A stretch of DNA of 64,000 nt from Centroberyx gerrardi (Eukaryota; Chordata; Actinopteri; Beryciformes; Berycidae). Shown piece by piece: positions 1 through 12,640 of this stretch. Within the stretch, counting starts at the first letter, position 1. Each line of letters opens with the position of its first letter. Position numbers and translations under genes: made by a program. The stretch lies in the NCBI RefSeq assembly GCF_048128805.1, contig NC_135999.1, forward strand, positions 25,096,659 through 25,160,658, read 5' to 3'. The notes beneath the pieces were generated by a model. That model had not been told where the DNA came from. It saw nothing but the letters and a program-made list of their open reading frames with translations, and ran no database searches.

Positions 1-2121
1 AGCTATGTCTAGATGGGATGGGAAGAGCCAGATGAAGGAGAGGTTAAAGGGGAAAAGTGAAGAGAGCACATATAGCGCCTTCACAGCATATTTTAGAAAG
101 CAGTATCTGTTTCTTTCTCTCTCACTCTCACTACAAAGATCAAAATGTGTGGTAGTGGAGTCTAACTCCTACACACACACACACACACAAAACACACACG
201 ACAGACAAACACACCAAGATACCGCACTGTATTGATTATCAGTGCCCTGTAAAGAGTGAGCAAATAATGTGGCTCCCTGCAGACTTCCTCTCACAGCCAT
301 TTTAAGGCTGACCTTTCTTGGGAAGGGATGCTATGAATTCATTGGCATAGTTTAAAAGCATTTCTGCTGAGCAGAAACTGAGCAAAGATCAGCAAACACA
401 GGCTAGATAGAGGAAAATCTCTCAGATATGGTAACGTCACCGCGTTTTTCACAAAGATTTTGCATAAGGTTAGAAGATCAACTCTTAATGTGTTGCGTAT
501 CCCCACTCTCTTGCAAATTGGCACTACTCAGAGTGAGTATTGGGTTTTGGAACAATGCCATATGGTCTCTTTCACAAATAATAGGCTATTATTTATCTTG
601 GATAATGTGGTCTAATGTACTGCAACTAGTGTTATCACTTCATTTTAAAGAACAATGCTGACATGGTAGCAAAGTCCAGCCAACCTAGTCTGCCACTTTT
701 CCCTTGATCAAACAAAGGGAATATTTGTCTCCCACCTGATTTCTCTTGAACAATTATGCTTCATGTTCCACCGCTCAAATATTTACAAATGCGCCTCTCA
801 GGGGAGCATTAAACTCAATTCGTGGGTAAGCACTCCTCTGGAGAGGCCGTGCGGCGGGAACAACAAAAAAAAAAAAAAGAGAAGCTTCTTTAAAAACACA
901 ACGTGCAGCACGCTGATTTTGTGTTGCATCTGAAAAATGAATAAAGACAGTCAAAATGAGAAAGCACAGATTTTCTAGCACTCAATTTTCTGGCACAACG
1001 CAATACGCAGTTGTTTTTGTAATGCCTTTTTCAATTATGCACGATGTCCCGGCAGTGTCCCGGGGATCTCAAACCCATATGCTCCCGGCACACAGAGCCG
1101 CCGTGCTGTTTTATGTACACAGCACTCGTCCGCCGTCTTCTGATTCGGTGGGAATGTTCCAGAGAGAATACCGGTGGTTTTCTTCCTATGTGTGTTTGCG
1201 GGCTGCATAACCCAATTCACCCATAAATATGGGCTATCATGTCCATTTTCTATGCCTGGGCCTCAGACTAATTTACGACTGGCACTGATATGAAAGATGA
1301 GCCCTTTTTCTCTGGGAAATAGGATTATTCTCATTGATGGGAAGAGAGAATCACATCAGCTTCGACGACAAGGGGAGTGCTGCGCGAGAAGATGACGGTC
1401 CAAGAGAAGCTTCGGCCGGCTGTAATATATACGGGAATTAGCAGGACAGAGGCGGCTTGTTGATGGAAAAGGTAGAGGCGAGTGGTTTCAGGATCTTGTC
1501 ATGCAAATACAACGGAGAGCTTTTGCATATAGATGAGATGGACTTTGTGTTCCCGCCAAAGTGGGTTGTGCTCTCTCTCCCTCTCTCTTTCACCCTCTCT
1601 CTCTCTTCCAGACACACACATAACACACACCTGCTGCTCATGAACCTGAACCCCTTTGGGCCTAGTTTCAATTAGCTGTTTGTTTTGACAATATCTAATC
1701 ATCCTGGGAGTTTACCAGCCACTCGCTCTTTCCCTCTTTGTATTCCTCTCTCTCTCTCTCTCTCTCTCTCCACACCTTCTTCCCTTTCACTGTCACCTGT
1801 CTCTTATCATAATATGTCGACTAACATCTTCATTCATCCCTCTCCGTTGAAACAGATGGGATCTATGTCATGATAATACCCACATATTAGAAGATAATCT
1901 ACGCCATTTGGATTCATGCTCGCTGGCACACCCCTTCCAATTTGCTATGATACTGGTAATTACTGATAATGCATTTCCTTTCTGTTGTTTGCAGGTTTCC
2001 AGTCCTGCTTTTAGTTGCACTGAGAGGTTGAAACTGTACATAAAATACCATCCTATTGACTCAGGACACAGGAGCTGATGTAACTATTGCTGTGCTTGTG
2101 CAATTTATGGTGAGCACCTAT

Positions 2122-2829
2122 GCATACTTGCCAACCTTGAGAGTCCAGAAATGGTGATTATGTATAAAATAATTAAATATGGTACGAAAACTGCATCTGC
2201 ATCTTTTTATTTCTTGTAAAAAATGTATTTAATTTACTAAATATAAGTTATATACGTTAGTTTGGATCCAACCTCCACAGAACTAATAACAAAGATAATG
2301 GAGAAGGAATTCATACAATTGTCTAAAATTACAATATTACCACACTACACATGTGCAGAACAGGAGCACCTGCTGAACAAAATAGTTTTTTACTAATTTA
2401 AGGATACTTCTGGATCTTTCAGGAAGAAAAGAAAAAAACACACACCTATGTTGTTGAGGTGCTGGCTTACAGGACATATCGTAAACATCAAAAGAAAGGA
2501 GAAGCCACACACCCGTAACTCCGATGCGAAAGTATGAATTTTATCGACATTTCGGCACTTAATGCCTCCTTCAGAATAATAAAAAAATCACAGCATCTCA
2601 GTGACATATATACTCTAGAAAACAGGTGTTCCAAATAAATGGCATCACAGGGTAATCAGCGTAAGCCTGAATGTGAGACACTCTTATTGAAGCCCAGCTG
2701 TTTTTAACAGGTATAGTAAATGGGTCAGATTTTGAAATTTGATTAAAAATATGGAAGAAAATTGGGAGAAATTAAATCACAGGAGAACACCAGGAGAGGG
2801 CCAAAAACATGAGGGTTGGCAAGTATGTT
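2122..2829. mobile_element. DNA-transposon-like element with short terminal inverted repeats
   Basis: The left end reads CATACTTGCCAACC and the right end is its inverted copy (GGTTGGCAAGTATG), about 0.7 kb apart. The interior is AT-rich with no coding capacity, as expected of a non-autonomous element. No clear target-site duplication is visible, so the exact ends and superfamily are uncertain. Confidence 0.5.
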
Positions 2830-2909
2830 TGGATGTCAGAGGAAAGGGGGGATGGGTGAGAGCGGGTATGTTGGTGTTATCGGGCGGGGGGCTCCCATAG
2901 ATGTTTTGC

Positions 2910-2954
2910 TAACCCTAACCCTAACCCTAACGAGGGAACCCTAACCCTAAACCC
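2910..2954. repeat. Telomere-like (CCCTAA)n tract
   Basis: About six CCCTAA units lie in two runs separated by a short GAGGG interruption. This is an interstitial copy of the vertebrate telomeric hexamer, C-rich strand on plus. A similar run lies at 3428-3447, and an inverted G-rich run at 4216-4250. Confidence 0.85.
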
Positions 2955-3234
2955 AACCACCTGCTTTCTTCTGGACAACTTGGACCATGATCTTAATATT
3001 TAAAGGCCAGAAACGCCCGATGATCCTGAGGTACATTACTGATGATGTGTCCTGAAATTTTGGCATAAAACTCCCATAACTATATTAATGCATATGGCAA
3101 GAAGCCCAAAGTGTGCATAACACCAGATGTTACCTATGCGGCCAAAAGCCTAACATAAAATGTCAGTGTACGTAACACTTACACCCTGTGTTCGGCAGAA
3201 ACCTAGATATGATTCCAAGGCCCCCCTGGGACAA

Positions 3235-3281
3235 AACACAGCATCAAAACACAGCATCAAAGCACAGCATCAAAACACAGC
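3235..3281. repeat. Short tandem repeat, about four 13-base units
   Basis: The unit AAAACACAGCATC is repeated about four times with small changes. No coding role is apparent. Confidence 0.7.
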
Positions 3282-3427
3282 GATAGGTTCACCTTGCATA
3301 TACATGGGGGCTTTGCACAGATTGAGGCGCTTTGACTGACAGGTGTTGGCCCGTGTCTTTCCGGTGGCTCTCTATCTAACTGCCCAGTGTTGGATGAAGC
3401 AGGGAGAGTCACGGGTTACCACTTTAC

Positions 3428-3447
3428 AACCCTAACCCTAACCCTAG
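3428..3447. repeat. Telomere-like (CCCTAA)n tract
   Basis: Three CCCTAA units in the same orientation as the 2.9 kb tract. Confidence 0.8.
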
Positions 3448-4215
3448 GCCCACAACGCCTCCACAAGGCTCAAAATCTGAATCTGAATCAGTTTAATCGC
3501 CAAGTACAAGTTGCTGACACACAGTACAAGACCCACAGGACGCCACATACAGTCCAAAGGGAAAGTACAAGACATACTATGACAGTAGATTATACTACGA
3601 CAGTCTAATCACTTTTTATAAGCATGATTCTCTCTCAAAGGTAGAAGGCAGAGGGCCAAGGCTTGGATCTATGATGTTTTTAAGATTTACATTCTGCAGT
3701 TGTTCCATTGACAATGAATAGTAGACTTTTATAGAACACTCCAAAAGGTGTTTTTTTTTGAATGGGTAATTTCAGCCAAGAAATCTGACTTGTTAAAGCT
3801 GCATCCCATGGTTGCTATAGCAACTGGTGAGCTTGCAATTGTAAGGTTGTATCTGGGTGGAGTGCAGTTGAGATACTGAGCATCAAAGATTTGACATACC
3901 AGAAAAACAAACTGTTATGTACTTTCTATCTTTTTATATATTTAACCCCAAAAGGTTCTTTAAAAAAAAAAAGAAAAAAAAAGGCACCTAAAAACCATGA
4001 AGTAACATTCAAAGATCATGGATATGTGGATAACGCAATATTGATGAAAAAAAAAAGTCAGATAGAATCATATAATTATAACCTCACAAATGCAAACGCA
4101 ATATTTCCTTTTTTTAAAATCTTATTTATGTGTACAACTTTAAAGCTACACTATAGGCAAGACTTTTATGTAAAAATACACTTGTCTTATCAGCCAAAAT
4201 CATGAAGTGGGGCTG

Positions 4216-4250
4216 GTTAGAGTTAAGGTTAGGGTTAGGTTTAGGGTTAG
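4216..4250. repeat. Telomere-like (TTAGGG)n tract, inverted
   Basis: Degenerate TTAGGG units with the G-rich strand on plus, opposite to the 2.9 and 3.4 kb tracts. Confidence 0.75.
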
Positions 4251-5037
4251 AGAATAGAAGAGTGTCCCATTCCCATTCGCCCTATTTGCTCAAATTAAAT
4301 TCAGGTCTGTCAGATATGGACACTTCTCCACCCACAGGCAGTGACAAATCAAAACTTTGTAGCAAAATCCAAACTGTCTCCTAAACAGCAGTGAGCAGCG
4401 GTCCGTCCAGAGAAAGCTGGACTCACCAACATTCGATCTTTTCTTCTCTCATCTGTTTGGTTTCCTTTGGTATAAAGCCTCACAGACCGGCCGGGTTGGT
4501 AAACATGAGCGAGCTGTGTGCAGTTTACTGACGTCACCTTACAGGATTTCTAGGTATTGAAGTTCAAATTTTTATAACCATTACTCCTCGCTGCCATTTG
4601 AAGCCGCCAACGTGGGAAGTTGCCTAGTGCAGCTTTAAAAAAAACAAAAAAAATTCAGTCAGTACACATGTCGATAGCTGTTGTATTAAAGCTATAATAG
4701 AGATCTAGGGATGTCCTTTACTGTGATTATGGACACTTTGTTGCAGCCAATGGAGCCGCATCTCCACCATGCCCATAATGACAGTAAAGGTTTCCCTCTC
4801 AGGTATTGTTGCGCTTTCTGTCCTGAAACAAACAGAAAAACAAACAGAGAAGAGATGGCACCTAATAGTCTAGTCACAGTCACTTTTTCCATTGCTATTT
4901 CTAATAGATTCTCCATGGAGCTGCACAGAAGATTTGTGAAACTTGTCAAACTTTGCTCTTTTGGACAGTAGTAAAGATGTTAACTTATAACTGAACAGTC
5001 CAAAAGGCCCCCATTCTCTCTGTCTCTTTCTCCCCAC

Positions 5038-5073
<36 letters not shown>

Positions 5074-5088
5074 GTCTGTCTGTCTGTT
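5038..5088. repeat. (ATCT)n then (GTCT)n tetranucleotide microsatellite
   Basis: About nine ATCT units followed by four GTCT units in an otherwise ordinary intergenic stretch. Confidence 0.9.
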
Positions 5089-5739
5089 TGCTGTTTAATT
5101 ATCATAACCTTATTGTTCCTTATTGGGCTAGATATTCACCACTTATTTAAGAAAAACAAAACAAAACACACCAATCACACATGGCCAAATCCCTGCAGCA
5201 CACAACCTGCTGCTCACCGGTAACCAGCTGCTTTCATCAAGTCAGCGTCATTAAGGGGCTGCAGTGATGAACCAGCGGAGTGCTTAGGTATAATCCCCTT
5301 CACCGCCCACCAGCCTGTCCATCAGTACCCACTAGACGGTCATTACAGACACTAGAGCGGCCCACTTCAGCTGCCCTCTCTACCCTCACATTCACTTCTC
5401 TGTTCTCGTGTCACCCAATAGATATTCTTTCTGCTGTCCGTCACAAAGGCTCTGAATAATTGGAAAAGAGCGCTCAACCCCTGTGCCGCTTTCATCTGGG
5501 ACGATTACTGGAACGACACGGTATCCTCGTAAAGCGGGGGGTTAAAATGTGTTGGTTGTTTATTTAATCCTCCACCTCCCTGTTAAACGCTCTTTCATAA
5601 CGCTCTCTTCCCATCAACGTGTCAAAACGCCACTCGGATGTAGCGGCTGTGGGACTTCTGGGTAATGCGTGACGGTGCAGGTGCGTCTGTTAGGGCTCCT
5701 GCATCAAGCCCTTCTGGGCCGTGTGCACTCGTGTATTTC

Positions 5740-5975
<236 letters not shown>

Positions 5976-7349
5976 CTAAAACCCAAACAAAACAGAGGTA
6001 CCCTTAATCATATTGTGTGCCACGCTGCTCAAACGCACACAGATGTCAAAAGGTTGAATGTTCGTATGAAGAGTCTGTCCCTTTGCGCTTTATGAAAGGT
6101 TTTGCTGTTATTTTTCTACTGTTTGTCAGTATTTACTGTGAAACTCTGGAAGTTGTCCTAATTCCTTTTATTTCTTACATTTAATGCACTTGGGAATTAA
6201 AGCGATTGTGCTACAGATTCTTTAAAAGAAGTCTCTCACCCCTCCCCAGGCTGATTTCCAGGTGCAGAAATGCCCTTTTTGGGTATCGAGCCCCTGCTTC
6301 TCCGACTCCCAGATATTTCTGTTATTTTATTCTGGAACATCAAAACCATGTGTGTGTCGTCTCCTTTCTTCAGCCAGAGTGAATTACATTTCAGGGCTAA
6401 TAATCACATCCCATAATGCTGTGTGGTCTCTGGGACGATGGGAGCTGATTGCTCTTGATCATAATGAGCTCCTGGAAAATAGATTTGTCTAGACAAATTG
6501 TTTCCCAGGGAAATATCTGCTGGCGGCTGGTGTCTCCAATCAGGCCCAGAAGCCCGGCAGCTAATCAGCCGGCCGTTAATGATACAGAGACACCGGTTTA
6601 AATTATACTTCTGAAATACTTTGAAGAGATCTCGAAGATGAGCTGACAGCCAACAATGAGCGGTGACTAAATATTAGAAAACATGATGCTACTTTCGTAA
6701 TATGTCCTCGGTTGGTGTGAAATATCGTTGAGATGACAAACACCGAACTTTTGTGAAGTTGCTGCGTTGAGGGTAGCCAAATAAAAGTAGGAGAAAACAA
6801 CAATGAGTCACCGCCAACAGAGTGAATAATCACGCATATTGCAGCCACCTCGAATAGGCGGATGTCACACTGAAAAAAACAGAAGAAGCACGGCTTGTAG
6901 TATGTGGGCGCCGCAGTCAACAATCATCGTCACCGCGACCTTTTCACCCCGGCCACCTACACGTGCACAGCGCAGACACGGGCGCGCCCATCCTCCCACA
7001 CACGCATACGAAAATACACACACTTATACATAAACACACACGACTTCAGAAGCGAGGCAGCCGGGTCAAATGCGACTTTATTCCCCGACGCCCACAGTCC
7101 TCAACCGCAAATGGTTGTTTGTCCTGTATGTATGTTTGTGGCTGGTGACATTTCATCCCTGTCTTTTTGAATGGTGGCCATACTTAGCCACCATACTTAG
7201 CCTTTTGGAGACGGATGTGCACTCTAACCTGATGATCCATTCCCAGAGGCTGCTGAATTCAACAGCTGGCTTCTTCCAATGGGCTGTCAGCAAGCAGATC
7301 CCCCTAATGACATCACTGGTGGCTGTTGATGTGTGAGGTAGAGAGAGGC

Positions 7350-7385
<36 letters not shown>

Positions 7386-7399
7386 AGGGAAAGAGGGGA

Positions 7400-7437
<38 letters not shown>
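7350..7437. repeat. Compound (GA)n / (CA)n microsatellite
   Basis: A GA run at about 7350-7382 is followed after a short spacer by a CA run at about 7402-7437. The open frames over it are translations of the repeat. Confidence 0.9.
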
Positions 7438-7439
<2 letters not shown>

Positions 7440-7758
7440 TATACAGTATACATATATCAGTGAATGTCCACTGACAAAGCCCCTGCTGCTACGCTCAAAA
7501 AGTTTGGACACTTTGGGGTGTGGAAGTGGATGTAGGCAAACATTCTTGGCCTATTCCTAAAGAAATTGTCAACTGAATGTGACTTCGCTATAAATACAAG
7601 TTGTTTTTTCTGAAATTGTCACCTGTCACACACCTGTCTCTTTGTTAACACTTTAAACTTGCATAGCACATTCACTTGCACATTTGCAAGTGAGCTCGAG
7701 CTCTACCCCCCTATACTCTATACTCACCTTCCCACACTCCTCCACAAAATTTCACCAC

Positions 7759-8289
7759 CAGAGTTGGGGGTAACATGTTACAAAGTAATGCGTTACTGTA
7801 ATCACATTACTCTTTTCTGTAACAGAGTAAAGAAAAGCATTATTGTTCCAATTTCAGTAATCACATTACAGTTACTGATCTAAACCTTTAACCTCTTTAT
7901 TGGCGTAATATCTATGAAAGATTCACCTCATCTTATCCTGACAGTCGGAAATATCAGAATTGCAGTAGAGCGCACATGAACGAGCCAACAAAGTGGTAAA
8001 TATGACTCAGAGAGTCTCAATTTAATGCTATAGGCTGTAAAGCTTTTAAAACTTTAAAATAAAGATTTGGTGTCAGTCATTATTTAGATACTTCTGCTAG
8101 TGATGTGGCTGTTAGTTCCGCAATATTTATCGGCCCAATGAACGCAAGTAAGTCTAGTACAATCCTTTTAGGGTATAACGCTGAAGTAATGTAAGAAGTA
8201 GTGTAACTAATTACTTTTCTCAGGGAGGAATAAGTAAAGTAATTCATTACTTATAGAAAAGTAATGTGTAATGTATTACTTTTCCCCTG
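7759..8289. mobile_element. hAT-like MITE with GTAAT-rich internal repeats
   Basis: The element starts with CAGAGTTGGGGGTAAC and ends with TTACTTTTCCCCTG, an imperfect inverted pair. Both ends are packed with GTAATG/CATTAC words, the layout of an abundant family of short fish DNA elements. It has no coding capacity. Family assignment is from memory of the terminal sequence. Confidence 0.6.
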
Positions 8290-8670
8290 CAATCTTTGCT
8301 GTTCAGTGGACTTTCACCCCATGTGTTTATATGCAGGGTTCTCACAACACACACTTACACTGGCACACCTGCAACAACACACACCACCAGCCACATACAA
8401 ACACACACCAGGCTTTGAGGCAGGCGCTGGATATACAGTCACAGAAACTCCCAAGAGAACAATTTAGCTTTCTGTGGGTAATATTGTTTAGATGTCTTCT
8501 CGTCTGTCATAAGGAAAACACTTGCTTTACACTTTGACTTGTTCAAACCACCAGTGGGAAATGTCATATTCCCTGCACAGATGATACTATTTACTTGTAT
8601 TTTATTCACTCATTCTTCTGCTGTTGATATAGGGAGCAGGGTGAGGGTGGAAGAAAGATAGAAGGGAGAT

Positions 8671-8814
<144 letters not shown>

Positions 8815-9479
8815 AGTTGATCAGGTTCTGGTTTGACAGGCTCCATATCTTTGCTTAATGACGCATACCGTGCTAACACAGAACGGTAAATGAACCGTTA
8901 CTTCTCTGCTTCCCGCGCCTCACATTACATCTGTATTCATCATCCGGACCTGATTCATTACCCGACTCTGAAATCTATGTAATGTATGCAAAGCCTAAGC
9001 AAACACGCAATTTCTACTTGTGGAATCTGACGTCTTGGACAATAAATCCTCCATCTAATCACAAACAAGATTAATCCGAGGCCCGGCATCAAAAAGAAGC
9101 TCGTAATTAACATTAGCACGTCTTCCATTCAGGTTCATTAAGAGCGCCGCTCCTTTCCTAATCTCTCGCAAAGGTCAGATTCAGCAGACCGGTGAATTTG
9201 CACTTTTCTGTTTGAGTACAGTTGGAGAGCCAGCTCTGCTCTCCCCCTCTCATACCAAATCGTTTCACAAGAGGACTCTATGGGGCTGCTCCTCTTATTC
9301 CCACAGTCTTCACACCTCCACATGGATCACAAGTAAAACTGAGCTTTTCTTTTCAGTTGCCTCTCTCCCCCTAACGCCCCACTGCTTTCTGAGAGCAATT
9401 TCAGGACTGCGATGTTTTCTATAATTGACACTACTACCGTCAATTTTGTGCCCTCCTTCCCCTGCTCCCCCACCTCTAT

Positions 9480-9528
9480 TGTGTGTCTGTGTGTGTATGC
9501 ATGTGTGTGTGTGTGTGTGTGTGTGTAT
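9480..9528. repeat. (GT)n microsatellite
   Basis: Interrupted GT/TG run, about 100 bases beyond the probable adra2a 3' end. Confidence 0.9.
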
Positions 9529-9619
9529 CAGTGCAGTGTAGTGTCCAAAGTGTGATGACGTCATCAATTCCCATGCCCCTCACTAGCTGTGGAGCCGAGA
9601 GACCAGTTCAGGAAATGGG

Positions 9620-9625
9620 TTTATT
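9620..9625 (-). terminator. adra2a: Probable adra2a poly(A) signal
   Basis: AATAAA on the minus strand about 510 bases after the adra2a stop codon. It is the first canonical hexamer I see in the right orientation. It is inferred from position only. Confidence 0.5.
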
Positions 9626-10137
9626 CTTTACAGGGCCGGCAACTGTCCCCAACATCGTCACCATCATCATCATGATATCATACAAAATGGCACAATACTG
9701 TATTAATAACAATGAAAATAGAGACAAATATTCAGACACGTCATTTTGTACAACATACTGTCGTAAAAGTACAACACATATCATGGATCTCGCCATGTTC
9801 CGTTGGGATTTGTTTCATTTACAAAAAATACAAATGAAATAAAAAAAAAAAAGAGGACATGGTTTCACTGTGGCTGTGTTACAGCGTGTGCTGGACTGTT
9901 AAGAGCTTTGTCTGCGTGATTCTAGTTGGTGTTGAAGCTGTGGGTGGTTGATGTTTTGAGAAGAACAAAAGCTTTGTGTCGATGCTTTGCGGCACGTAAA
10001 GCTTGAACCAGGAAAGCCTTTCCAAGCAGTTACACCTAGAGGGTTCACAAGCCGATGATCCATGCATGACGTCAACGTACTTTACAGTTTATGTACAATA
10101 TATAAAAAGGAAAGTATGTACACAGAGCGGCAGTCCG

Positions 10138-11412
10138 TCATACCAGTCTTCTGTTGTCCCCCCTGCACAGGATCTTTTTGAAAGACCTCCTGAAGTCATT
10201 GTTGAAGATGGTGTAGATGATGGGGTTCAAGGCACTGTTGCAATAGCCAAACCAGAAGAAGAACTTGAACAGGGTGTTGGGGACGGAGCAGGACTCGCAC
10301 AGGGCCGTCAGCGTGTACGTGAAGAAAAAGGGGAACCAGCAGATGACGAACACGCCGATGACTACGGCGAGGACGAAGGTGAAGCGTTTCTCCCGGTTCT
10401 GCCGTCCCTTCCATCGGCTGCCCTTGGTGCTGGCGGCCCGCTTGGGGACGTCGTTGTCCCCGGGTTTGATCTGGCTCAGCTTGGTCTTCCCCTTGGACTT
10501 TTTCTTTTTGATCGAGCAGGGGTTGTTCACTTTGTGGTCGGAGGACGACGACTCCTCGATGTCCACCCCGTTCGCCTCGCCTTTGTCCTCGTCTCCTCCT
10601 CCCTCTCCTCCCTCTCCTCCCGGTCCTTCCTCCGGCTCCGCGTCCCGCTCGCCGTTGAGCTTCTCGTGGCAGAGGCGGTCCTCAGTCCCGCCCAGGCCGT
10701 TCTCCTTCTGGTCGACGACGGCGACGGTGGCCGTCATCGGCGTCTCCCTCCTCTTCCTGTCCCCCGGCGGCGCCCGCGTCCTCTTCTTGGCGATCTGGTA
10801 GATCCGCACGTAGACCAGGACCATGATGACGCAGGGCAGGAAGAAGGAGCCGATGCAGGAGGAGATGATGTACCACTTGTCCTCGTTGATCTTGCACATG
10901 GGGCCCTCCTCCTTGTCGCTCTCCTTCTCCATGCTGATCAGCGGCGGGAAGGAGATGACCGCCGCGATGACCCACACGATGAAGATGATGCACTTGATGC
11001 GGCGTGGCGTCCGCTTCAGGTTGTACTCGATGGCCTGCGTGATGGACCAGTAGCGGTCTAAGCTGATGGCGCAGAGGTGGGCGATGGAGGCGGTGCAGAA
11101 AAGAACGTCAAGCGCCAGGTAAATCTCGCACCACACCTTGCCAAAGTACCAGTATCCCATGAGCTCATTGGCTAAGGAGAAGGGCATCACGAGGGTAGCC
11201 ACCAAAATGTCCGCCGACGCCAGGGAAACCAGGAACAGGTTCTGCGGAGCCCTCAAGGCCCGGCTTGTAAACACAGCTATGACCACCAGAACGTTACCGA
11301 ACACCGTCAGCAGGATCAGGATCCCCACCAGGACGGTGAGCGGCAGGGAGATCTGGATGCTGTAGGGCGCTCTTCCTGGAAGAGTCTCATTGGTCTCGTT
11401 GTCGCACCCCAT
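10138..11412 (-). CDS. adra2a: Alpha-2A adrenergic receptor
   Basis: Single-exon class A G-protein-coupled receptor of 424 residues; catecholamines activate it and it signals through Gi/o at the plasma membrane. N-glycosylation sites NET lie at residues 5-7 and 8-10. The seven membrane segments carry Asp102 (amine binding), Cys95 and Cys173 (disulfide), DRY at 119-121, Ser185/Cys186/Ser189 in TM5, CWFP at 358-361 and NPIIY at 396-400. Cys416 is the likely palmitoylation site. The third intracellular loop (about 208-343) is long and acidic, with EESSSSD at 286-292, the kinase-phosphorylated motif also present in human ADRA2A. The frame extends 16 codons upstream, but the codon there is TTG and an in-frame TGA precedes it, so the ATG at 11412-11410 is the start. 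Loop 3, the alpha-2A type motif and synteny with shoc2 favour alpha-2A over 2B, 2C or 2D. Confidence 0.97.
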   Translation of the reverse strand: MGCDNETNETLPGRAPYSIQISLPLTVLVGILILLTVFGNVLVVIAVFTSRALRAPQNLFLVSLASADILVATLVMPFSLANELMGYWYFGKVWCEIYLALDVLFCTASIAHLCAISLDRYWSITQAIEYNLKRTPRRIKCIIFIVWVIAAVISFPPLISMEKESDKEEGPMCKINEDKWYIISSCIGSFFLPCVIMVLVYVRIYQIAKKRTRAPPGDRKRRETPMTATVAVVDQKENGLGGTEDRLCHEKLNGERDAEPEEGPGGEGGEGGGDEDKGEANGVDIEESSSSDHKVNNPCSIKKKKSKGKTKLSQIKPGDNDVPKRAASTKGSRWKGRQNREKRFTFVLAVVIGVFVICWFPFFFTYTLTALCESCSVPNTLFKFFFWFGYCNSALNPIIYTIFNNDFRRSFKKILCRGDNRRLV

Positions 11413-12110
11413 TGAAGCAGATTGGCCCACTTCCTGCCCGAGTTCACGTGAGGTTAACAAATATCATCCACTGAAAAGAGCAGGGGCTAGTAGCTCACAG
11501 CAAGACTGGAGAGGGGAACTGAATCACTCTTCTGTGGCATGTGTGTGTGGGTTTTTTCCTCTCATTGTGTGCCGGCTCCTCAAAGATCAGCTCTTGTGAA
11601 TGAGGGTTCATCTGGAAGCAGGAGGGGCGCAGGCAGAGAAAAAAATCAGATCTTTCAATGCCATCAACACTTAATATTACCCATTATAGCCTACCATATC
11701 GTTTTTATTATTACTAATATCATTATTTCCTGCATTATCTCAGTGTTGTCCCTTCAATAAAGGCAAATAAAGTGCGAAATAATCTTACCTGAGGCAGTAA
11801 GCGGTGACACAATCTCTAGCGTGCCGGACACACAGACAGAGAAAAAAAACTGTCAGTAGGTAACTTCTTTAAGCAGATCAATAAGAAGCAAAGGCAATCC
11901 ACTGCGTCCATGTGAAGGCTGAAGTGCGCTTTCATTGTCTCTCCTCTTCTCTCCCTCTCTCTCCCCACAGTATTATCCCTGTGCTGCATCTAGTTGCGCC
12001 TCACTAGCGGACCTAATAGAGCGCTAATCATGTTATCCCGGGCGCTGCAGCGCTGCTGTCTGTGTGTGGAGTCTCTCTCCTCAGTGTTACCCAGTCCGCC
12101 ACTCCCTCTC

Positions 12111-12116
12111 TTTATA
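12111..12116 (-). promoter_or_regulatory. adra2a: TATA-like box upstream of adra2a
   Basis: TATAAA on the minus strand, in a GC-richer context, about 700 bases upstream of the adra2a ATG. A start site near 12080 would give a long unspliced leader. Position and orientation fit, but there is no transcript evidence. Confidence 0.45.
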
Positions 12117-12299
12117 GCGCCCACACTGCAAGAAGTGTCCGCCTCACCGGGTCACCGAGTCTCATCACATCATCATGGGCGTCATGTGGGTCTGGCAAGG
12201 TGTGACACATACACCTCAGCCTGAGGGTATCCAGGTATGATCCTGCCGTTTTTAAGCATTACACTGGATAAAAAAGAGCAAGCAAAATTCGTCAGAAAT

Positions 12300-12640
12300 T
12301 TAATTGGAAGCCAGCAATAAAATAAAATAAAATAAAATAGGCCTAAATAAATAAATAAATAAGCAAGTGGTGTGCCACTTAGCCTAAGTGTGTCCAAATT
12401 TGATCTCTTGAATTTTTTGCATTATAATGGAGAGCTAATTACATGATCGAGCAAATTCATCAGAAATCTATTTGGAAGCCAGCAGGATAAAATAAAATGA
12501 AATAAAACAAAATATAATAATTTAAAATAAAATAAATAAATAGTATTTATAAAAATAAAAACAAAAAACAAATAAGATAGAATAAAATAAATAAAAACTA
12601 AATAAAATAAATACAAATAAATAAAACAAAAAAGTAGGCT
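12300..12640. repeat. AT-rich (AAAAT)n-type low-complexity zone
   Basis: Runs of AAAAT and AAATA units. Two copies of a phrase containing GGAAGCCAGCA, at about 12275-12320 and 12450-12495, each precede a run, which suggests a local duplication. Confidence 0.8.

Noticed and set aside
3235-3281. CRISPR-like spaced repeats
   Set aside because: The units are contiguous and short with no spacers, and the DNA is vertebrate.
10003-11061. 352-residue plus-strand frame over adra2a
   Set aside because: It is antisense to the receptor gene and results from GC-rich third positions. Its residues are low-complexity and match no family.
11413-11460. 16-codon N-terminal extension of adra2a
   Set aside because: The first codon is TTG and a TGA lies two codons upstream. 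The ATG at 11412 starts the protein with two glycosylation sites, as expected.
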